DNA of 64,000 bases from Snodgrassella alvi (GCF_002777425.1 NZ_MDVC01000091.1:62001-126000), one strand, 5' to 3'; shown: positions 1 to 9,124, counted from the stretch's first letter. Translations and numbers: made by a program. Notes: a model not told the origin generated them from the letters alone.

Positions 1-464
1 AGTGCATTCGGGCTGCGTAAGCGAACACAGCCATGGCTACGTACGCCGGGTACGCTGCTGGGTACGTTGGTGCCATGGATACCCAAACCCAGACGAGGAG
101 CGCCTAGGCGCACAAATACGGGGCCAAGCGGGTTATTGGGGCCGGGCGGTACCGATTTTTGTACGGTTTTACCACTTGCGGCCATTTCTTTCTGAATGCT
201 GAGTGGTACGCTCCAGGTAGGATTGGTGACTTTGGCGCCAATTTTGTATTCACCCAGCGGTGTTTGTGTACTCGCTTTGCCTACTGTTATCGGATAGGTT
301 TTGATTAATTTTCCGTCCTGAAACAAAAATAACCGTAGTTGAGGAATATTCAGGATGACCTGCTGCCCCTGACCGGGTACGGCATAGTCTGGCATTGGGA
401 TGGCAGCATATGCACTTGTTGATATGATGGTGGTAGTGAGTGCACAAAGTATTGGTTTCAACAT
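1..464 (-). CDS. L,D-transpeptidase (YkuD domain), partial at window edge
   Basis: This leftward reading frame starts at ATG 464 and runs off the left edge with no stop, so only about 154 N-terminal codons are visible. It opens with a signal peptide (residues 1 to about 20, ending A-Y-A-A). A YkuD catalytic domain follows, including the family signature H-G-T-N and then S-H-G-C-V-R-L near residues 136-150. The Cys of that signature is the nucleophile that forms 3-3 (meso-DAP to meso-DAP) or lipoprotein-to-peptidoglycan cross-links in the periplasm. It is divergently transcribed from rlmD across a spacer of about 120 bp. The missing C-terminus prevents assignment to a particular Ldt subtype. 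Confidence 0.88.
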   Translation of the reverse strand, partial: MLKPILCALTTTIISTSAYAAIPMPDYAVPGQGQQVILNIPQLRLFLFQDGKLIKTYPITVGKASTQTPLGEYKIGAKVTNPTWSVPLSIQKEMAASGKTVQKSVPPGPNNPLGPVFVRLGAPRLGLGIHGTNVPSSVPGVRSHGCVRLRSPNA

Positions 465-582
465 TATTCTGAAAATCCGGTATGGCAATATGAATATAAT
501 CATAACGTAATTTGTCTGCAATGTGAGAAAATAAACGTAGTTAAGTTTATTTACGGCCATTTCTCTGGCTTGAGGTTACGAT

Positions 583-1902
583 TTGGAACAACGGTTTATA
601 GCACAGGTTATTGACTGGAATCAGGAAGGGCGCGGTGTTGCCCGGGTAGACGGTAAAGCGGTTTTTATTGATGATGCTTTACCGGGTGAGGTGGTAGAGT
701 GGCAGCCAATGCGGGTGAAAAAATCCTATACTGAAGGCAGAATCAGCCGAGTGCTGATGCCTGGTAATGCGCGTGTACAACCGCCTTGTGAATATTATGA
801 GCGTTGTGGCGGCTGTAATAGTCAGCATATCGAATTTACCACGCAGGTGGCGCTGAAACAGCGTGCCTGGCTGAATCAGATGCGTCGTTTGGGCAAGGTA
901 CAGCCAGATGAGCTGATGCCACCAATTTATGGGTTGCCCTGGCGTTATCGTGAACGGGTGCGTTTGCGCGCTGTGTATGAATATGGCCAGTTAAAGCTGG
1001 GTTTTCAGGCCAGACAGACGCATGCGATTGTGGATATTGATGGCTGTCTGGTGTTGCCGGTGGTGCTGTCTGAGGCTTTGAAGCCGATTAAAGCTTTATT
1101 GCAAAGCTGGCCTGTAGGCAGTGTGGAAGGGATGATGCTGCATCAGGGTAATGCGGTTATTGCGCTTACTTTGCAGATTTGCGGCGGGATAAGTCAGAAA
1201 ATGCGGATGCAGGTGGATGGCTTACTGGCGCAGCTACAACAGCAAAGCGGTTGGCTATGGCAGTGGTGGTTACAGGCTGGCCGGAAAACTACTTTGCAGT
1301 CGGCATCGGCGACACCGGTACTGGCTTATGGTTTACCTGAATATCAGCTTGAGATTCCGTATCAGCCTGAAGATTTTACGCAGGTTAATCAGGCTACTAA
1401 TGAGCTGATGGTACGGCGTGCCATACAGTGGTTGCAGCCTCAGGCTGGCGAGCGGATTATCGACTGGTTTTGCGGACTGGGTAATTTTAGTTTGCCGGTT
1501 GCACGGATGCAGGCAGAAGTGGTTGGTGTGGAAGGTATGGCGGCTATGTGTCAGCGTGCCGGTAATAATGCGCAACGCAATGGGCTGGCGCAGTTGGCTC
1601 GTTTTCAGCAGGCTGATCTTTTTGCTATGAACGGGCAGCGTCTGCGACGGTTTGGTTATGCGCATAAATGGCTGCTCGACCCGCCAAGAGCTGGTGCTCA
1701 GGCTTTAATTCTGGCTTTAAATGAGCTGGAAGACCGGCAACTGCCGGGCAGGATTGTTTATGTTTCCTGTGATCCGGCAACACTGGCACGTGATGCTGGC
1801 TTGCTGGTTAAGCGTGGCTATCTGTATCGTGCCGGCGGTATTATGAATCTGTTTGCACAGACTGCGCATGTTGAATCTATGGCGGTATTTGACTGGCGAT
1901 AA
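583..1902 (+). CDS. rlmD: 23S rRNA (uracil-1939-C5)-methyltransferase RlmD
   Basis: RlmD is a cytoplasmic SAM-dependent enzyme that makes m5U1939 in 23S rRNA. The 439-residue length is normal. In order: an N-terminal TRAM-like domain (about 1-60), a 4Fe-4S cluster set C69, C75, C78 and C155, a SAM-binding loop around residues 294-303 (D-W-F-C-G-L-G-N-F), the D-P-P-R motif near 366, and the catalytic Cys396 in V-S-C-D-P followed by the H-V-E motif near 429. The start is a TTG preceded by a GAGG element 8 nt upstream; no better in-frame ATG precedes the conserved TRAM start. It appears to be monocistronic. Confidence 0.95.
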   Translation: MEQRFIAQVIDWNQEGRGVARVDGKAVFIDDALPGEVVEWQPMRVKKSYTEGRISRVLMPGNARVQPPCEYYERCGGCNSQHIEFTTQVALKQRAWLNQMRRLGKVQPDELMPPIYGLPWRYRERVRLRAVYEYGQLKLGFQARQTHAIVDIDGCLVLPVVLSEALKPIKALLQSWPVGSVEGMMLHQGNAVIALTLQICGGISQKMRMQVDGLLAQLQQQSGWLWQWWLQAGRKTTLQSASATPVLAYGLPEYQLEIPYQPEDFTQVNQATNELMVRRAIQWLQPQAGERIIDWFCGLGNFSLPVARMQAEVVGVEGMAAMCQRAGNNAQRNGLAQLARFQQADLFAMNGQRLRRFGYAHKWLLDPPRAGAQALILALNELEDRQLPGRIVYVSCDPATLARDAGLLVKRGYLYRAGGIMNLFAQTAHVESMAVFDWR

Positions 1903-2077
1903 AGGTTATTGGTTGTTTGCCAGTCAGACAGGCTGGATTATCTAGTTAAGAATATACATGAATATCTGAATATTGTTTCTTATGAGGAAATAATATTTTT
2001 ACTCTGCGGAATTTTGCTGCTTTGGTATTCACGTTAATATAGTTGCTATTAGATAAATGTTTTAGAGGAGTTTATTC

Positions 2078-2653
2078 ATGAACAGATTAGCCGGTATTTT
2101 GATGGCAACTTTGCTGGGCATCGCTGTGCCAGCTGTGGCTGCGAATTATAAGATTGACCCGTTGCATACCAATGCGCGCTTTACACTCGACCATTTTGCA
2201 ACCTCTAGTAATGTGGGTGGTTTTTATAATCTTAATGGTGAGCTGCAATATGATGCGGGTACGAAAACCGGTGCTGTGGATATTACCATTCCGCTCACTA
2301 CTCTGGATACTGGTCGCAGTGAGTTCACTAAGCATCTGCAAAGCAAGCTCTTTTTTAATGCTGCTCAGTATCCGGTTCTGCGTTTTGTGTCTCATAACTG
2401 GAATTTTGATAAAGAGGGTAAGGTTAGAGCCCTACGTGGCCAGTTAACTATGGTTGGCCAAACACATCCGGTTACTTTACGGGCAACCAAATTTAATTGT
2501 TATAAAAGCCCGATGAATCAGTCTCAGGTTTGTGGTGGTGATTTTGAGGCTGTGATTGATCGTTCACAGTGGGGAATTAATGAATATCTGACAGCTATGC
2601 CGGCCAGCCGATATGTTAAGCTGAATATCCAGATTGAGGCTGTCAGACAGTAA
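2078..2653 (+). CDS. YceI family periplasmic lipid-binding protein
   Basis: The 191-residue protein has a cleavable signal peptide (about 1-21, ending A-V-A-A) and then a single YceI lipocalin-like domain. It shows the family opening Y-K-I-D-P-L-H-T-N-A-R-F and the later R-S-E-F-T-K-H-L and A-Q-Y-P-V-L-R-F blocks. YceI proteins bind isoprenoid-type lipids in a beta-barrel in the periplasm; the physiological role is not settled. A GAGGAG Shine-Dalgarno lies 8 nt before the ATG. A strong terminator follows, so it is probably transcribed alone. Confidence 0.92.
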   Translation: MNRLAGILMATLLGIAVPAVAANYKIDPLHTNARFTLDHFATSSNVGGFYNLNGELQYDAGTKTGAVDITIPLTTLDTGRSEFTKHLQSKLFFNAAQYPVLRFVSHNWNFDKEGKVRALRGQLTMVGQTHPVTLRATKFNCYKSPMNQSQVCGGDFEAVIDRSQWGINEYLTAMPASRYVKLNIQIEAVRQ

Positions 2654-2672
2654 AATTAATTGTTTTTTTACA

Positions 2673-2707
2673 CGGATTATCTGCTTCGTTAGCAGATAAT
2701 CCGTTTT
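2673..2707 (+). terminator. Rho-independent terminator after yceI-type gene
   Basis: There is a perfect 13-bp stem (2673-2685 with 2691-2703) with a 5-nt loop, followed by TTTT. It lies 20 nt after the stop of the YceI gene. Confidence 0.85.
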
Positions 2708-2944
2708 GCTGTTCAGTATGATTATTTTTTGGCTGAAATTTCGGTATGATGCTGACAACAGACATAAAGATGATGAATAGTTTTGCTGGATATAATGTTC
2801 TCTATTTAGTTATTTTTGCAGATATTGTGATATTGTTAGGATACGAATCCGAATGTTTTTCATTAATTTATTTCGAATATTATGGTTAGGGCAGTGGCCA
2901 GAGTAATCAATTTTGTACCGTTAACAGGAATTGTGGAGGGGATG

Positions 2945-3379
2945 ATGTGGTGCATCAGAAAATTTAATGAACTTTCGTCACATGATTTTTATAGTATTGC
3001 GCGCTTGCGTATTGATACTTTTATGGTAGAGCAACAGCGGATTTACCATGAGCTGGATGATTGGGATTTACAGGCCAGGCATGTTTATTACCAGCGTGAT
3101 GAGCAGATATTGGCCTATGCGCGTATGTTTCTGGCCGGCACTTACTTTACTTTTAGCCGGTTTGTAACGCATCCGAGTGTTCGTGGTACTGGACTGGGGG
3201 ATCAGCTGATTAAGCTAATTGTGCATTATGCGCAGAAAAATTGTGCCGAATATCCAATCAAAATAGAGGCAAATCGTCAGGTACTTAAATTTTATCAGCG
3301 GCATGGTTTTCAAATACAGGGAGCGCCGTATATTTCTGATGGTATACCCTATGTGCATATGTTGTATCAGCCACAGTAA
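2945..3379 (+). CDS. GNAT N-acetyltransferase, ElaA-like
   Basis: This is a GNAT-fold acyltransferase of about 144 residues resembling the ElaA subfamily. The visible signature is R-L-R-I-D-T-F-M-V-E-Q near the N-terminus, then a motif-A acetyl-CoA loop (H-P-S-V-R-G-T-G-L-G) and a C-terminal F-Y-Q-R-H-G-F block typical of GNATs. The substrate is unknown. The frame is open back to 2882, but a GGAGG at 2934-2939 sits just before the tandem ATGs at 2942/2945, and homology starts at that Met (M-W-C-I-R-K-F). I therefore place the start at 2945. Confidence 0.82.
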   Translation: MWCIRKFNELSSHDFYSIARLRIDTFMVEQQRIYHELDDWDLQARHVYYQRDEQILAYARMFLAGTYFTFSRFVTHPSVRGTGLGDQLIKLIVHYAQKNCAEYPIKIEANRQVLKFYQRHGFQIQGAPYISDGIPYVHMLYQPQ

Positions 3380-3464
3380 TAGAACGATACAGAGTACATC
3401 GGGTTAATGCAGGCTAATGGTGGTATCAGTAGCTTGTTGACAGGGTGGTTTATGTATAGCGCAT

Positions 3465-3492
3465 AAATAAAAACCGGTACGTTTGTACCGGT
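3465..3492 (-). terminator. Rho-independent terminator of the PPIase operon
   Basis: On the minus strand an 8-bp stem ACCGGTAC (3473-3480 with 3485-3492) is followed by a T-rich tract (TTTTTATTTA). It lies 18 nt downstream of the leftward operon. Confidence 0.8.
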
Positions 3493-3510
3493 TGTGTTTG
3501 GCAGCAAATT

Positions 3511-4269
3511 CTAGTCGTTCAGATTAATGCCGTTTTTTTGCAATAACTGATTGATTTGCTCCTGTACTTTTTGCTGTTTGGCTTGTTCACGCAACTGGTC
3601 TTTAATCTGCTCAAAAGCGGGAGCATTCGGTGCCTGACGCATACCGGCCAGTTTCAGCAGAATGTGATGCCCGTTAATGGTGATGACATTAGGTGAAATC
3701 TGCCCGTTTTTTAATTGTGAAGCTAACTGGGCAAAATCGGGTGGCAGCTGTTGCGGGAGCATCCAGTTGCTGGCTGGTGCTTCAGGGTTAACCTGTTTGA
3801 GCAATGTTTCATAAGCCAAACCTTTTCTCAGCTTGGTTAAACCTTCTTCAGCGGCTTCTTTGCTTGGGAAAACGATAGGCAGTAAATTGATTTCCTGACT
3901 AACCTGCTCATATTGCCGGCGCAAATCACTGTCATTTACTTCAATGCTGGCAGCCAGATGCTCTACATATTGAGCCGCATAGAATTGTGCCTGTACATTT
4001 TGCCATGCAGCCTGAGTATCAGCTTGTTTATCCAGCCCAGCCTTAATGGCTTCGGCTTTTAATATTTCAGCCGTTTGCAGGCGAACGGTAATTTCTTTCT
4101 GAATCTCGGCTTTATTTGGCGCAGGAGCACCCGGCTGGGCTTGCATCTGACGCTCAAACTGCTTGAGCATGACGTTAATACGCTGATTGTCAATTTTAGG
4201 TGCATCGGCAAAAGCGAGCCCGGCGGACATGATACTTAAGCCAGCCAGCCAGGTAATGCTTTTTTTCAT
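3511..4269 (-). CDS. Periplasmic peptidyl-prolyl isomerase-like protein (SurA/PpiC-type), divergent
   Basis: The 252-residue protein has a signal peptide (about 1-21, ending A-F-A-D). A helical SurA_N-like region follows (R-L-Q-T-A-E-I-L-K-A-E-A, about 65-110), then a weak parvulin-like region (about 125-210) and a Gln/Lys-rich C-terminal helix. The parvulin domain is poorly conserved, so it may act as a chaperone without isomerase activity. It is the last gene of the leftward operon, 52 nt after the related PPIase at 4322, and looks like a diverged duplicate of it. Confidence 0.75.
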   Translation of the reverse strand: MKKSITWLAGLSIMSAGLAFADAPKIDNQRINVMLKQFERQMQAQPGAPAPNKAEIQKEITVRLQTAEILKAEAIKAGLDKQADTQAAWQNVQAQFYAAQYVEHLAASIEVNDSDLRRQYEQVSQEINLLPIVFPSKEAAEEGLTKLRKGLAYETLLKQVNPEAPASNWMLPQQLPPDFAQLASQLKNGQISPNVITINGHHILLKLAGMRQAPNAPAFEQIKDQLREQAKQQKVQEQINQLLQKNGINLND

Positions 4270-4321
4270 GTTAAGTATTCCTTATTTTCTGTCGTGATTA
4301 ATAATCGTCAGAATAAAGTTA

Positions 4322-5188
4322 TTATTTAATGCTGGCACTCTTGTAAAGTTGATCAATGGCACGAGCCATTGAGGCGCTTTGCATGCGGCGTGACAGGATA
4401 GGTTCCATTTCTTTTTGAGTTGGCAGTTTAACGTTGCGCTTGTCGTTTATGTAGAACACTGCGTAAATATTGCCGTTACCTTGCACTGGTGTTGTGGTGT
4501 ACTGGCCTTTTTTCAGGTCTTTAATAGCATTGAAAACCGGAGGAGCACTTTCCTGTAGGTCTTTGATGGCAACATAGCCTTTAGGGATACCGCCGTTTTC
4601 ACGACCAGCCGGGTCAATGGTGTACTCTTTGGCTACTGTAGCAAAGCTTTTTTTCGCCTTTAACTGAGCAATTGCTTTATTGGCTGTGTTTGCGTCGCGG
4701 GTGAGGATTTCTCCTAATTGTACTTCCTGGGTACCGCTGTAGTATTTCACCATGTCATTGTAGGCATTACGTACATCTTCAGGTTTGACCGGATTGTTTT
4801 TAACCACGTTGGCTAAATAGGCCTGTGTCAGTAAATTGTCTTTGAAGAAAGCCCATTCTTCCTTGAAACCGGGTTTTTTATCATCGCCCAGACGTTTGGC
4901 TTCTGCTTCAGCCTTACTCAAGGCATTCAAGTATTCAGAATCTTTGTCCAGATTCTGTTTTTTGGCAGCCTGAATCAGCAAAGTGCGGGTTATGAGACGG
5001 TTAGTGATGCTTTTACGCAACTCGGGCGAATCCTGAATCTGATTCTGGCTTTCCTGAACCAGTACAGCTACCTGATTATCAACTTCTTTACTGTCAATTT
5101 TGGTTCCATTAACAGTAACTACAGTCTGAGCGGCGGCAATGCCGGTTAATCCGAGCAAGATTGCGGTTGCAATTAATTGTTTTTTCAT
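4322..5188 (-). CDS. Periplasmic parvulin-type peptidyl-prolyl cis-trans isomerase
   Basis: The 288-residue protein has a signal peptide ending A-A-A-Q (about 1-21). A SurA-like helical N-domain (about 22-135) is followed by a recognisable PpiC parvulin domain (about 150-255, with G-E-I-L, F-A-T-V-A-K-E-Y-T-I-D-P and G-G-I-P-K-G-Y), then a C-terminal helix. Such proteins fold outer-membrane proteins in the periplasm. A GAGAGAT Shine-Dalgarno precedes the ATG. It is followed by a second, weaker PPIase-like gene, suggesting an envelope-folding module downstream of bolA. Confidence 0.88.
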   Translation of the reverse strand: MKKQLIATAILLGLTGIAAAQTVVTVNGTKIDSKEVDNQVAVLVQESQNQIQDSPELRKSITNRLITRTLLIQAAKKQNLDKDSEYLNALSKAEAEAKRLGDDKKPGFKEEWAFFKDNLLTQAYLANVVKNNPVKPEDVRNAYNDMVKYYSGTQEVQLGEILTRDANTANKAIAQLKAKKSFATVAKEYTIDPAGRENGGIPKGYVAIKDLQESAPPVFNAIKDLKKGQYTTTPVQGNGNIYAVFYINDKRNVKLPTQKEMEPILSRRMQSASMARAIDQLYKSASIK

Positions 5189-5219
5189 GGTTATCTCTCT
5201 TTGAGTGGATAGAAATGGA

Positions 5220-5495
5220 TTATTGCCTTAAATATTCGCTGTTGGTACATGCCTTGATACTTAAGGCATGAATGGTATTTGCCCTGAATAAATCTTCAAG
5301 TAGCTGATGAACTTTGCGCTGCCGCGCCAGGCGCGATAAACCGGTAAAGGCATCGCTGACAATCAGCAGGCGATAATGCCCGCCGCCACGATGGCCTTTA
5401 TGCCCTGCATGTAAATGGCTGTCGTCTATCAGTTCCAGTTGCAGTGGTGCCAGCGGTTGCAGGCGTGTGCGAATGGTAGTCTGAATATCAGTCAT
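5220..5495 (-). CDS. bolA: BolA family protein
   Basis: This 91-residue protein has the BolA fold signature: H-L-H-A-G-H, G-G-G-H-Y-R-L-L-I-V-S-D-A-F, then L-S-R-L-A-R-Q-R-K-V-H and a C-terminal H-A-L-S-I-K-A. The conserved histidines can coordinate a 2Fe-2S cluster with a monothiol glutaredoxin. BolA proteins act in iron-sulfur trafficking and envelope or stress control. It overlaps the upstream yciI-type gene by 8 nt and precedes the PPIase by 31 nt, consistent with translational coupling in one operon. Confidence 0.9.
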   Translation of the reverse strand: MTDIQTTIRTRLQPLAPLQLELIDDSHLHAGHKGHRGGGHYRLLIVSDAFTGLSRLARQRKVHQLLEDLFRANTIHALSIKACTNSEYLRQ

Positions 5496-5781
5496 TAGGT
5501 AAGACTTTTTTAAAGGGACGAATCAGAATTTCTTCATAAACACCGGCATCTACATAAGGGTCCTGTTCAGCCCATGCCTGTGCTTCATCCAGGGAATCGA
5601 AGTCTGCAATCACCAGACTGCCGGAAAATTGGCTGTCATCATCTGGCAGCGGATTCGGGCCGGCCAGAACCAAACGGTTTTGTGCCTGTAGTTCCTGTAA
5701 ACGTGCCAGATGTCTGGGCCGTGCCTCAATACGTGCTTCGTGACTGTTATCGGCATCAGTGGCCATTAACATAAACAGCAT
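5488..5781 (-). CDS. YciI family protein
   Basis: This 97-residue protein belongs to the YciI/YCII dimeric alpha-beta barrel family. It begins M-L-F-M-L-M-A-T-D and has the conserved H-L-A-R-L block near residues 24-28, L-A-G-P-N-P near 39-44 and the D-P-Y-V-D-A-G-V-Y motif near 75-83. The His-Asp pair is proposed to be catalytic in this family but the reaction is unknown. The start overlaps the stop of yciB by 1 nt and its end overlaps bolA by 8 nt, so it sits in a tightly coupled operon. Confidence 0.9.
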   Translation of the reverse strand: MLFMLMATDADNSHEARIEARPRHLARLQELQAQNRLVLAGPNPLPDDDSQFSGSLVIADFDSLDEAQAWAEQDPYVDAGVYEEILIRPFKKVLPND

Positions 5782-6317
5782 TACAACTCATCCTTTTTAA
5801 TGTATTGGCTAATATATACAGTTTGTCCGATTGTAAACAGAACTAATATTGTGGTACTGCCAAAAAGTTTGAAATTAACCCACTGCGCTTCGGTAAAATT
5901 GAAAGCTACCCACAGGTTGAGCGCACCTAGTGCAAGCAAAAATATAACCCACGCACAAGTGAGTTTGCGCCATGCTGGTTCGGGCAGGCTGATTTCTTTA
6001 CCAATCGTACTTTTCAGTACGTTTTTATCGCACAGATGTGAAATCATCAGGCCAATGGACATAATCCAGAACAGGGCTGTTGGTTTCCATTTAATAAAGC
6101 GTGGGTCTTTGAGATAGATAGTTGCACCACCCATTACCACAACCAGTAACAGGCTGACCCACTGCATGGTTTGCAGGCGACGATATTTAAACAGGCACCA
6201 TGCAGCCTGAATAATGCCGGCAACAATAGCCACTTCAGTGGCAAGAATAATATTTTTGGTTAAAACGTAGGTAGCAAAGAAAAGAATAACTACCAAGAAT
6301 TCAAATACTGCTTTCAT
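5781..6317 (-). CDS. yciB: Inner-membrane septation protein A (YciB/IspZ family)
   Basis: The 178-residue polytopic inner-membrane protein has about five hydrophobic segments. The YciB hallmarks are visible: K-A-V-F-E-F at the start, L-K-D-P-R-F-I-K-W-K-P-T near residues 69-80, and W-V-N-F-K-L-F-G near 145-152. The family affects cell division and envelope integrity, and mutants in other bacteria show septation or envelope defects. It is the first gene of the leftward yciB-yciI-bolA-PPIase operon. The divergent spacer to fimV (about 380 bp) must hold its promoter. Confidence 0.92.
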   Translation of the reverse strand: MKAVFEFLVVILFFATYVLTKNIILATEVAIVAGIIQAAWCLFKYRRLQTMQWVSLLLVVVMGGATIYLKDPRFIKWKPTALFWIMSIGLMISHLCDKNVLKSTIGKEISLPEPAWRKLTCAWVIFLLALGALNLWVAFNFTEAQWVNFKLFGSTTILVLFTIGQTVYISQYIKKDEL

Positions 6318-6533
6318 TATTAGGACTTGATATCTGTTTTTCTGGTTTGGGTTAATAAAGATGTGAGATAGTTGCCATGATACCCTGAGTTTTTACACTT
6401 GGCACCTGTTAAAGCAATGTGTTAAACAAAATTTAACTATTATTGTATATTGGTTTCCGGCTTTTCAGGTATTGATGCGTCTGAAAATATCCACAGTTAA
6501 GGGTAGTTTGAGAGCAAAACATGTAAAGGTAAC

Positions 6534-6563
6534 TTGGCATTAAAGTGTCGCAAAAGCTATTAT
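6534..6563 (+). promoter_or_regulatory. Candidate sigma70 promoter for fimV/tspA
   Basis: A -35 box TTGGCA (6534-6539) and a -10 box TATTAT (6558-6563) are separated by 18 bp, about 135 bp upstream of the fimV start. Both are within one mismatch or so of consensus. The prediction is by eye only. Confidence 0.5.
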
Positions 6564-6698
6564 AGCGTGAGATAATATAAAAACAGGTTTAGTAAACGTT
6601 AAACACCAGTTGATTTTAGAGCACTTGTAGAAATTATCATATTGAATTGGCACGCGCCTGATTGATGGCAAGGGTGCATTACCGGTGAGGGTACGGGA

Positions 6699-9071
6699 TT
6701 GAAGAACGCAAATAATTTAAAAATCATCGCACTGTCTTTATGTATGTTAGCCAGTGCACCTGCATGGGCAGGGCTGGGGAGCTTACAGGTTAATTCGGCC
6801 CTGGGCGAGCCGTTTTCAGGAAGTGTGGTTGTGACAGGTGATGAAGCCAGAGCTGCATTACACAGTCGGCCAGCAATTTCAGGAGCACCATTACAGGTAC
6901 GCGTAACGGCACAAGGAAAAAATGCTGTGATTCATTTGCGTTCCAGTAAGCCTGTTCGTGATCCAATGCTGTCTTTTAGCCTCACTGCCGGCAGCCAAGG
7001 GCGGCAATATACCGCATTACTTGACCCGCCAGAATATCGTCATGGTTCTGCAGGTACTGGCAAAGCCACCAGCAATCACCGCAAGCCGGTACGGCCTGCG
7101 AAAGAGAAGTCAGCTGCCCGCGCTACTGCTGCGCTGCAAAATGGGCTGGCTTCTGATAATGCGGTAGTGAAATATCATGTAGACAATAATGAAACACTGA
7201 TGGATGTGGCACGCAAGGTACGGCCGCAGGGATTGAGTATAGAGCAAACCATGCATGCTCTGATTGTTGCCAATCCGCGCGCTTTCCGCAATGGTAATCC
7301 GGATTTTATGTACCGTGATATCAGCCTGAATATTCCATCTACTTCACAGCTGCATAAATTATCCAAAATAAAAATTAAAGCAGCTCAAAAACCGGCAGAT
7401 GCGACACAGAATACTGCGTCGGTATCAGCAGCGCCATTGACACAGGCAGCAGCGGAAAATGCTGCGCCACAGAAATCGGTTAAGGCAGATGCAAGTGCGG
7501 GCAAGGCTGCTAATACGATAGTTTCTGAAATCAGTAACGCAGCCTCGGCTCTAACCAGGGATGGGAAAGCTAAAACCGAAACTGTACCTGCATCTGCACC
7601 AGCTCAGGCTTCAGCACCTGTTCAGGCATCCGCGCCAGTTCAGGCATCTGCACCTGCTGCAACAGCAGCATCTGTGGTAAAAGCCGCACCAGTACAACCT
7701 AAAGTTAATCAGGTAGCGCAGCCGGTACAACCTGTAGAAGAACCGGCAGAAGAATCCATGCTGCCTGCATGGTGGCCATATGCATTGGCAGGTGTGGCAG
7801 GGGTGTTGTTAATTGCTGCTTTACTCTGGCAAAGACGTAAAAAAAGCGATAACGCAGAAGATGATGAAGATTATGCATCTGATGAAGATGATGATGTGGT
7901 ATTTGATGCTGTACCACCTAAAGTTGAACAATCTGTATCTGTTCCGTCTGCATCAGCTAAAGCAGCAGCATCAACTGCGGCAGCTGCGGCTACAGCTGCT
8001 AGCAGTACAGCTGAAGACGATGGCGACTGGTCATGGTTAAATGACGCTGCAACAGACACGCCAGCTAAAGCTGATGCACCGGCTGGAAATGTGAATCAAG
8101 TGGCTGCAACACCACACCTTGCTGATACAGCACCAGCTGCGGACAAGCAGGAAGAAGATGATACTGACTGGCTGAATTTTAATTTCACGGATGATACTCC
8201 TGCTGCTACGGCGGCTTCGTCAACTACTAAGCTGGATAATGCTGACGATTTATCCTGGCTGGATCAGATTGATGAAACCGAACAGCCAGAAGTTTTGACT
8301 TCACACGAACCGGCTATTGCTGCACCTCATGAAGAGGTGGCAGACAATACAGGTTTTGAGTGGGTTGTGGCTGATGAATCGCAACTGGATGAGCCTAAAG
8401 CAGAAGCACATCAGGATGCTATTCAGGCTGCACAGCAGCCTGAACTAGCAACATCAGAAGATGAGACGTTAAATGCTCTGGATGATTTGCAGTGGGATGA
8501 AGACTTCAAGTTTGATGAAGAACACAAGCAGGATACTACACCTGTTGCTGAAGAAGTGCCTTCTACTAAAGAGCAGACTCTTGCTTCACATGAGCAGCAT
8601 GCGTTTGCGGCAGAAGACGATGCGATTTCAATGGATATTGACTGGGAAACATTGGGCGTAAGTGATGATAATTCACCAGCTCAACCAGCCAGCTCAACTC
8701 CTGCACCTGCTGCTGATTCTACCCTGGCAACAGAAGCTGATAGCCTGGATATTCCATCCATGGATTTTGTGCTGGATGATGATAAGTCTGAATATGCTGC
8801 TTCAGCTGCTACTACACCGGCTTCTTCATTTGCTACTGGAAGTGGAGCACAGGATTGGCTGGAACGATCAGCTGAATCTGAACCTGCTGATCAACCTCTG
8901 ACACCTGAGCAGCAGGCTGTTCCGCTACAGGCTAAACTGGAACTGGCAAAAATGTATCTGGAAATGGATGATGCAGTTACTGCGCGCCAGACTCTGCGTG
9001 AGCTGGTTGATGAGGCGAATGGTTCAATACTGGCTGAAGCTCAAAATCTGTTGCAGCAGTTGGGTGGTTAA
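6699..9071 (+). CDS. fimV: FimV/TspA-like inner-membrane LysM protein
   Basis: The 790-residue protein has FimV architecture. A signal peptide (1-24) is followed by the FimV N-terminal domain (G-L-G-S-L-Q-V-N-S-A-L-G-E-P-F, about 25-105), a LysM peptidoglycan-binding domain (about 157-207) and an Ala/Pro/Gln-rich linker with a short repeated A-P-V-Q-A-S unit. A single transmembrane helix (about 357-376) follows, then a long acidic cytoplasmic tail with recurring D-x-x-W-L elements and a C-terminal FimV helical domain (743-790). In Neisseria the homologue TspA contributes to adhesion; in Pseudomonas FimV organises type IV pili and polar signalling. The start is TTG with GAGG 8 nt upstream. A 14-bp terminator follows. 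Confidence 0.9.
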   Translation: MKNANNLKIIALSLCMLASAPAWAGLGSLQVNSALGEPFSGSVVVTGDEARAALHSRPAISGAPLQVRVTAQGKNAVIHLRSSKPVRDPMLSFSLTAGSQGRQYTALLDPPEYRHGSAGTGKATSNHRKPVRPAKEKSAARATAALQNGLASDNAVVKYHVDNNETLMDVARKVRPQGLSIEQTMHALIVANPRAFRNGNPDFMYRDISLNIPSTSQLHKLSKIKIKAAQKPADATQNTASVSAAPLTQAAAENAAPQKSVKADASAGKAANTIVSEISNAASALTRDGKAKTETVPASAPAQASAPVQASAPVQASAPAATAASVVKAAPVQPKVNQVAQPVQPVEEPAEESMLPAWWPYALAGVAGVLLIAALLWQRRKKSDNAEDDEDYASDEDDDVVFDAVPPKVEQSVSVPSASAKAAASTAAAAATAASSTAEDDGDWSWLNDAATDTPAKADAPAGNVNQVAATPHLADTAPAADKQEEDDTDWLNFNFTDDTPAATAASSTTKLDNADDLSWLDQIDETEQPEVLTSHEPAIAAPHEEVADNTGFEWVVADESQLDEPKAEAHQDAIQAAQQPELATSEDETLNALDDLQWDEDFKFDEEHKQDTTPVAEEVPSTKEQTLASHEQHAFAAEDDAISMDIDWETLGVSDDNSPAQPASSTPAPAADSTLATEADSLDIPSMDFVLDDDKSEYAASAATTPASSFATGSGAQDWLERSAESEPADQPLTPEQQAVPLQAKLELAKMYLEMDDAVTARQTLRELVDEANGSILAEAQNLLQQLGG
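8422..8444. repeat. Inverted pair of DUS-like decamers inside fimV
   Basis: TTCAGGCTGC (8422-8431) and GCAGCCTGAA (8435-8444) form a perfect 10-bp inverted repeat with a 3-nt loop. The decamer equals positions 3-12 of the AG-kingDUS dialect described for Neisseriaceae. It lies in coding sequence (I-Q-A-A-Q-Q-P-E), so chance cannot be excluded. Confidence 0.45.
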
Positions 9072-9124
9072 TTTTGCATTGATTGTGCTTTAGTTATCAG
9101 ACGTGAGATTTTTTGCTTCTGGTT

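Noticed and set aside
7590-7680. Short tandem repeat in fimV encoding A-P-V-Q-A-S units as a phase-variable tract
   Set aside because: The unit is 18 bp and imperfect at nucleotide level, in frame, so it would change length but not switch the gene off. It is better seen as a low-complexity linker.
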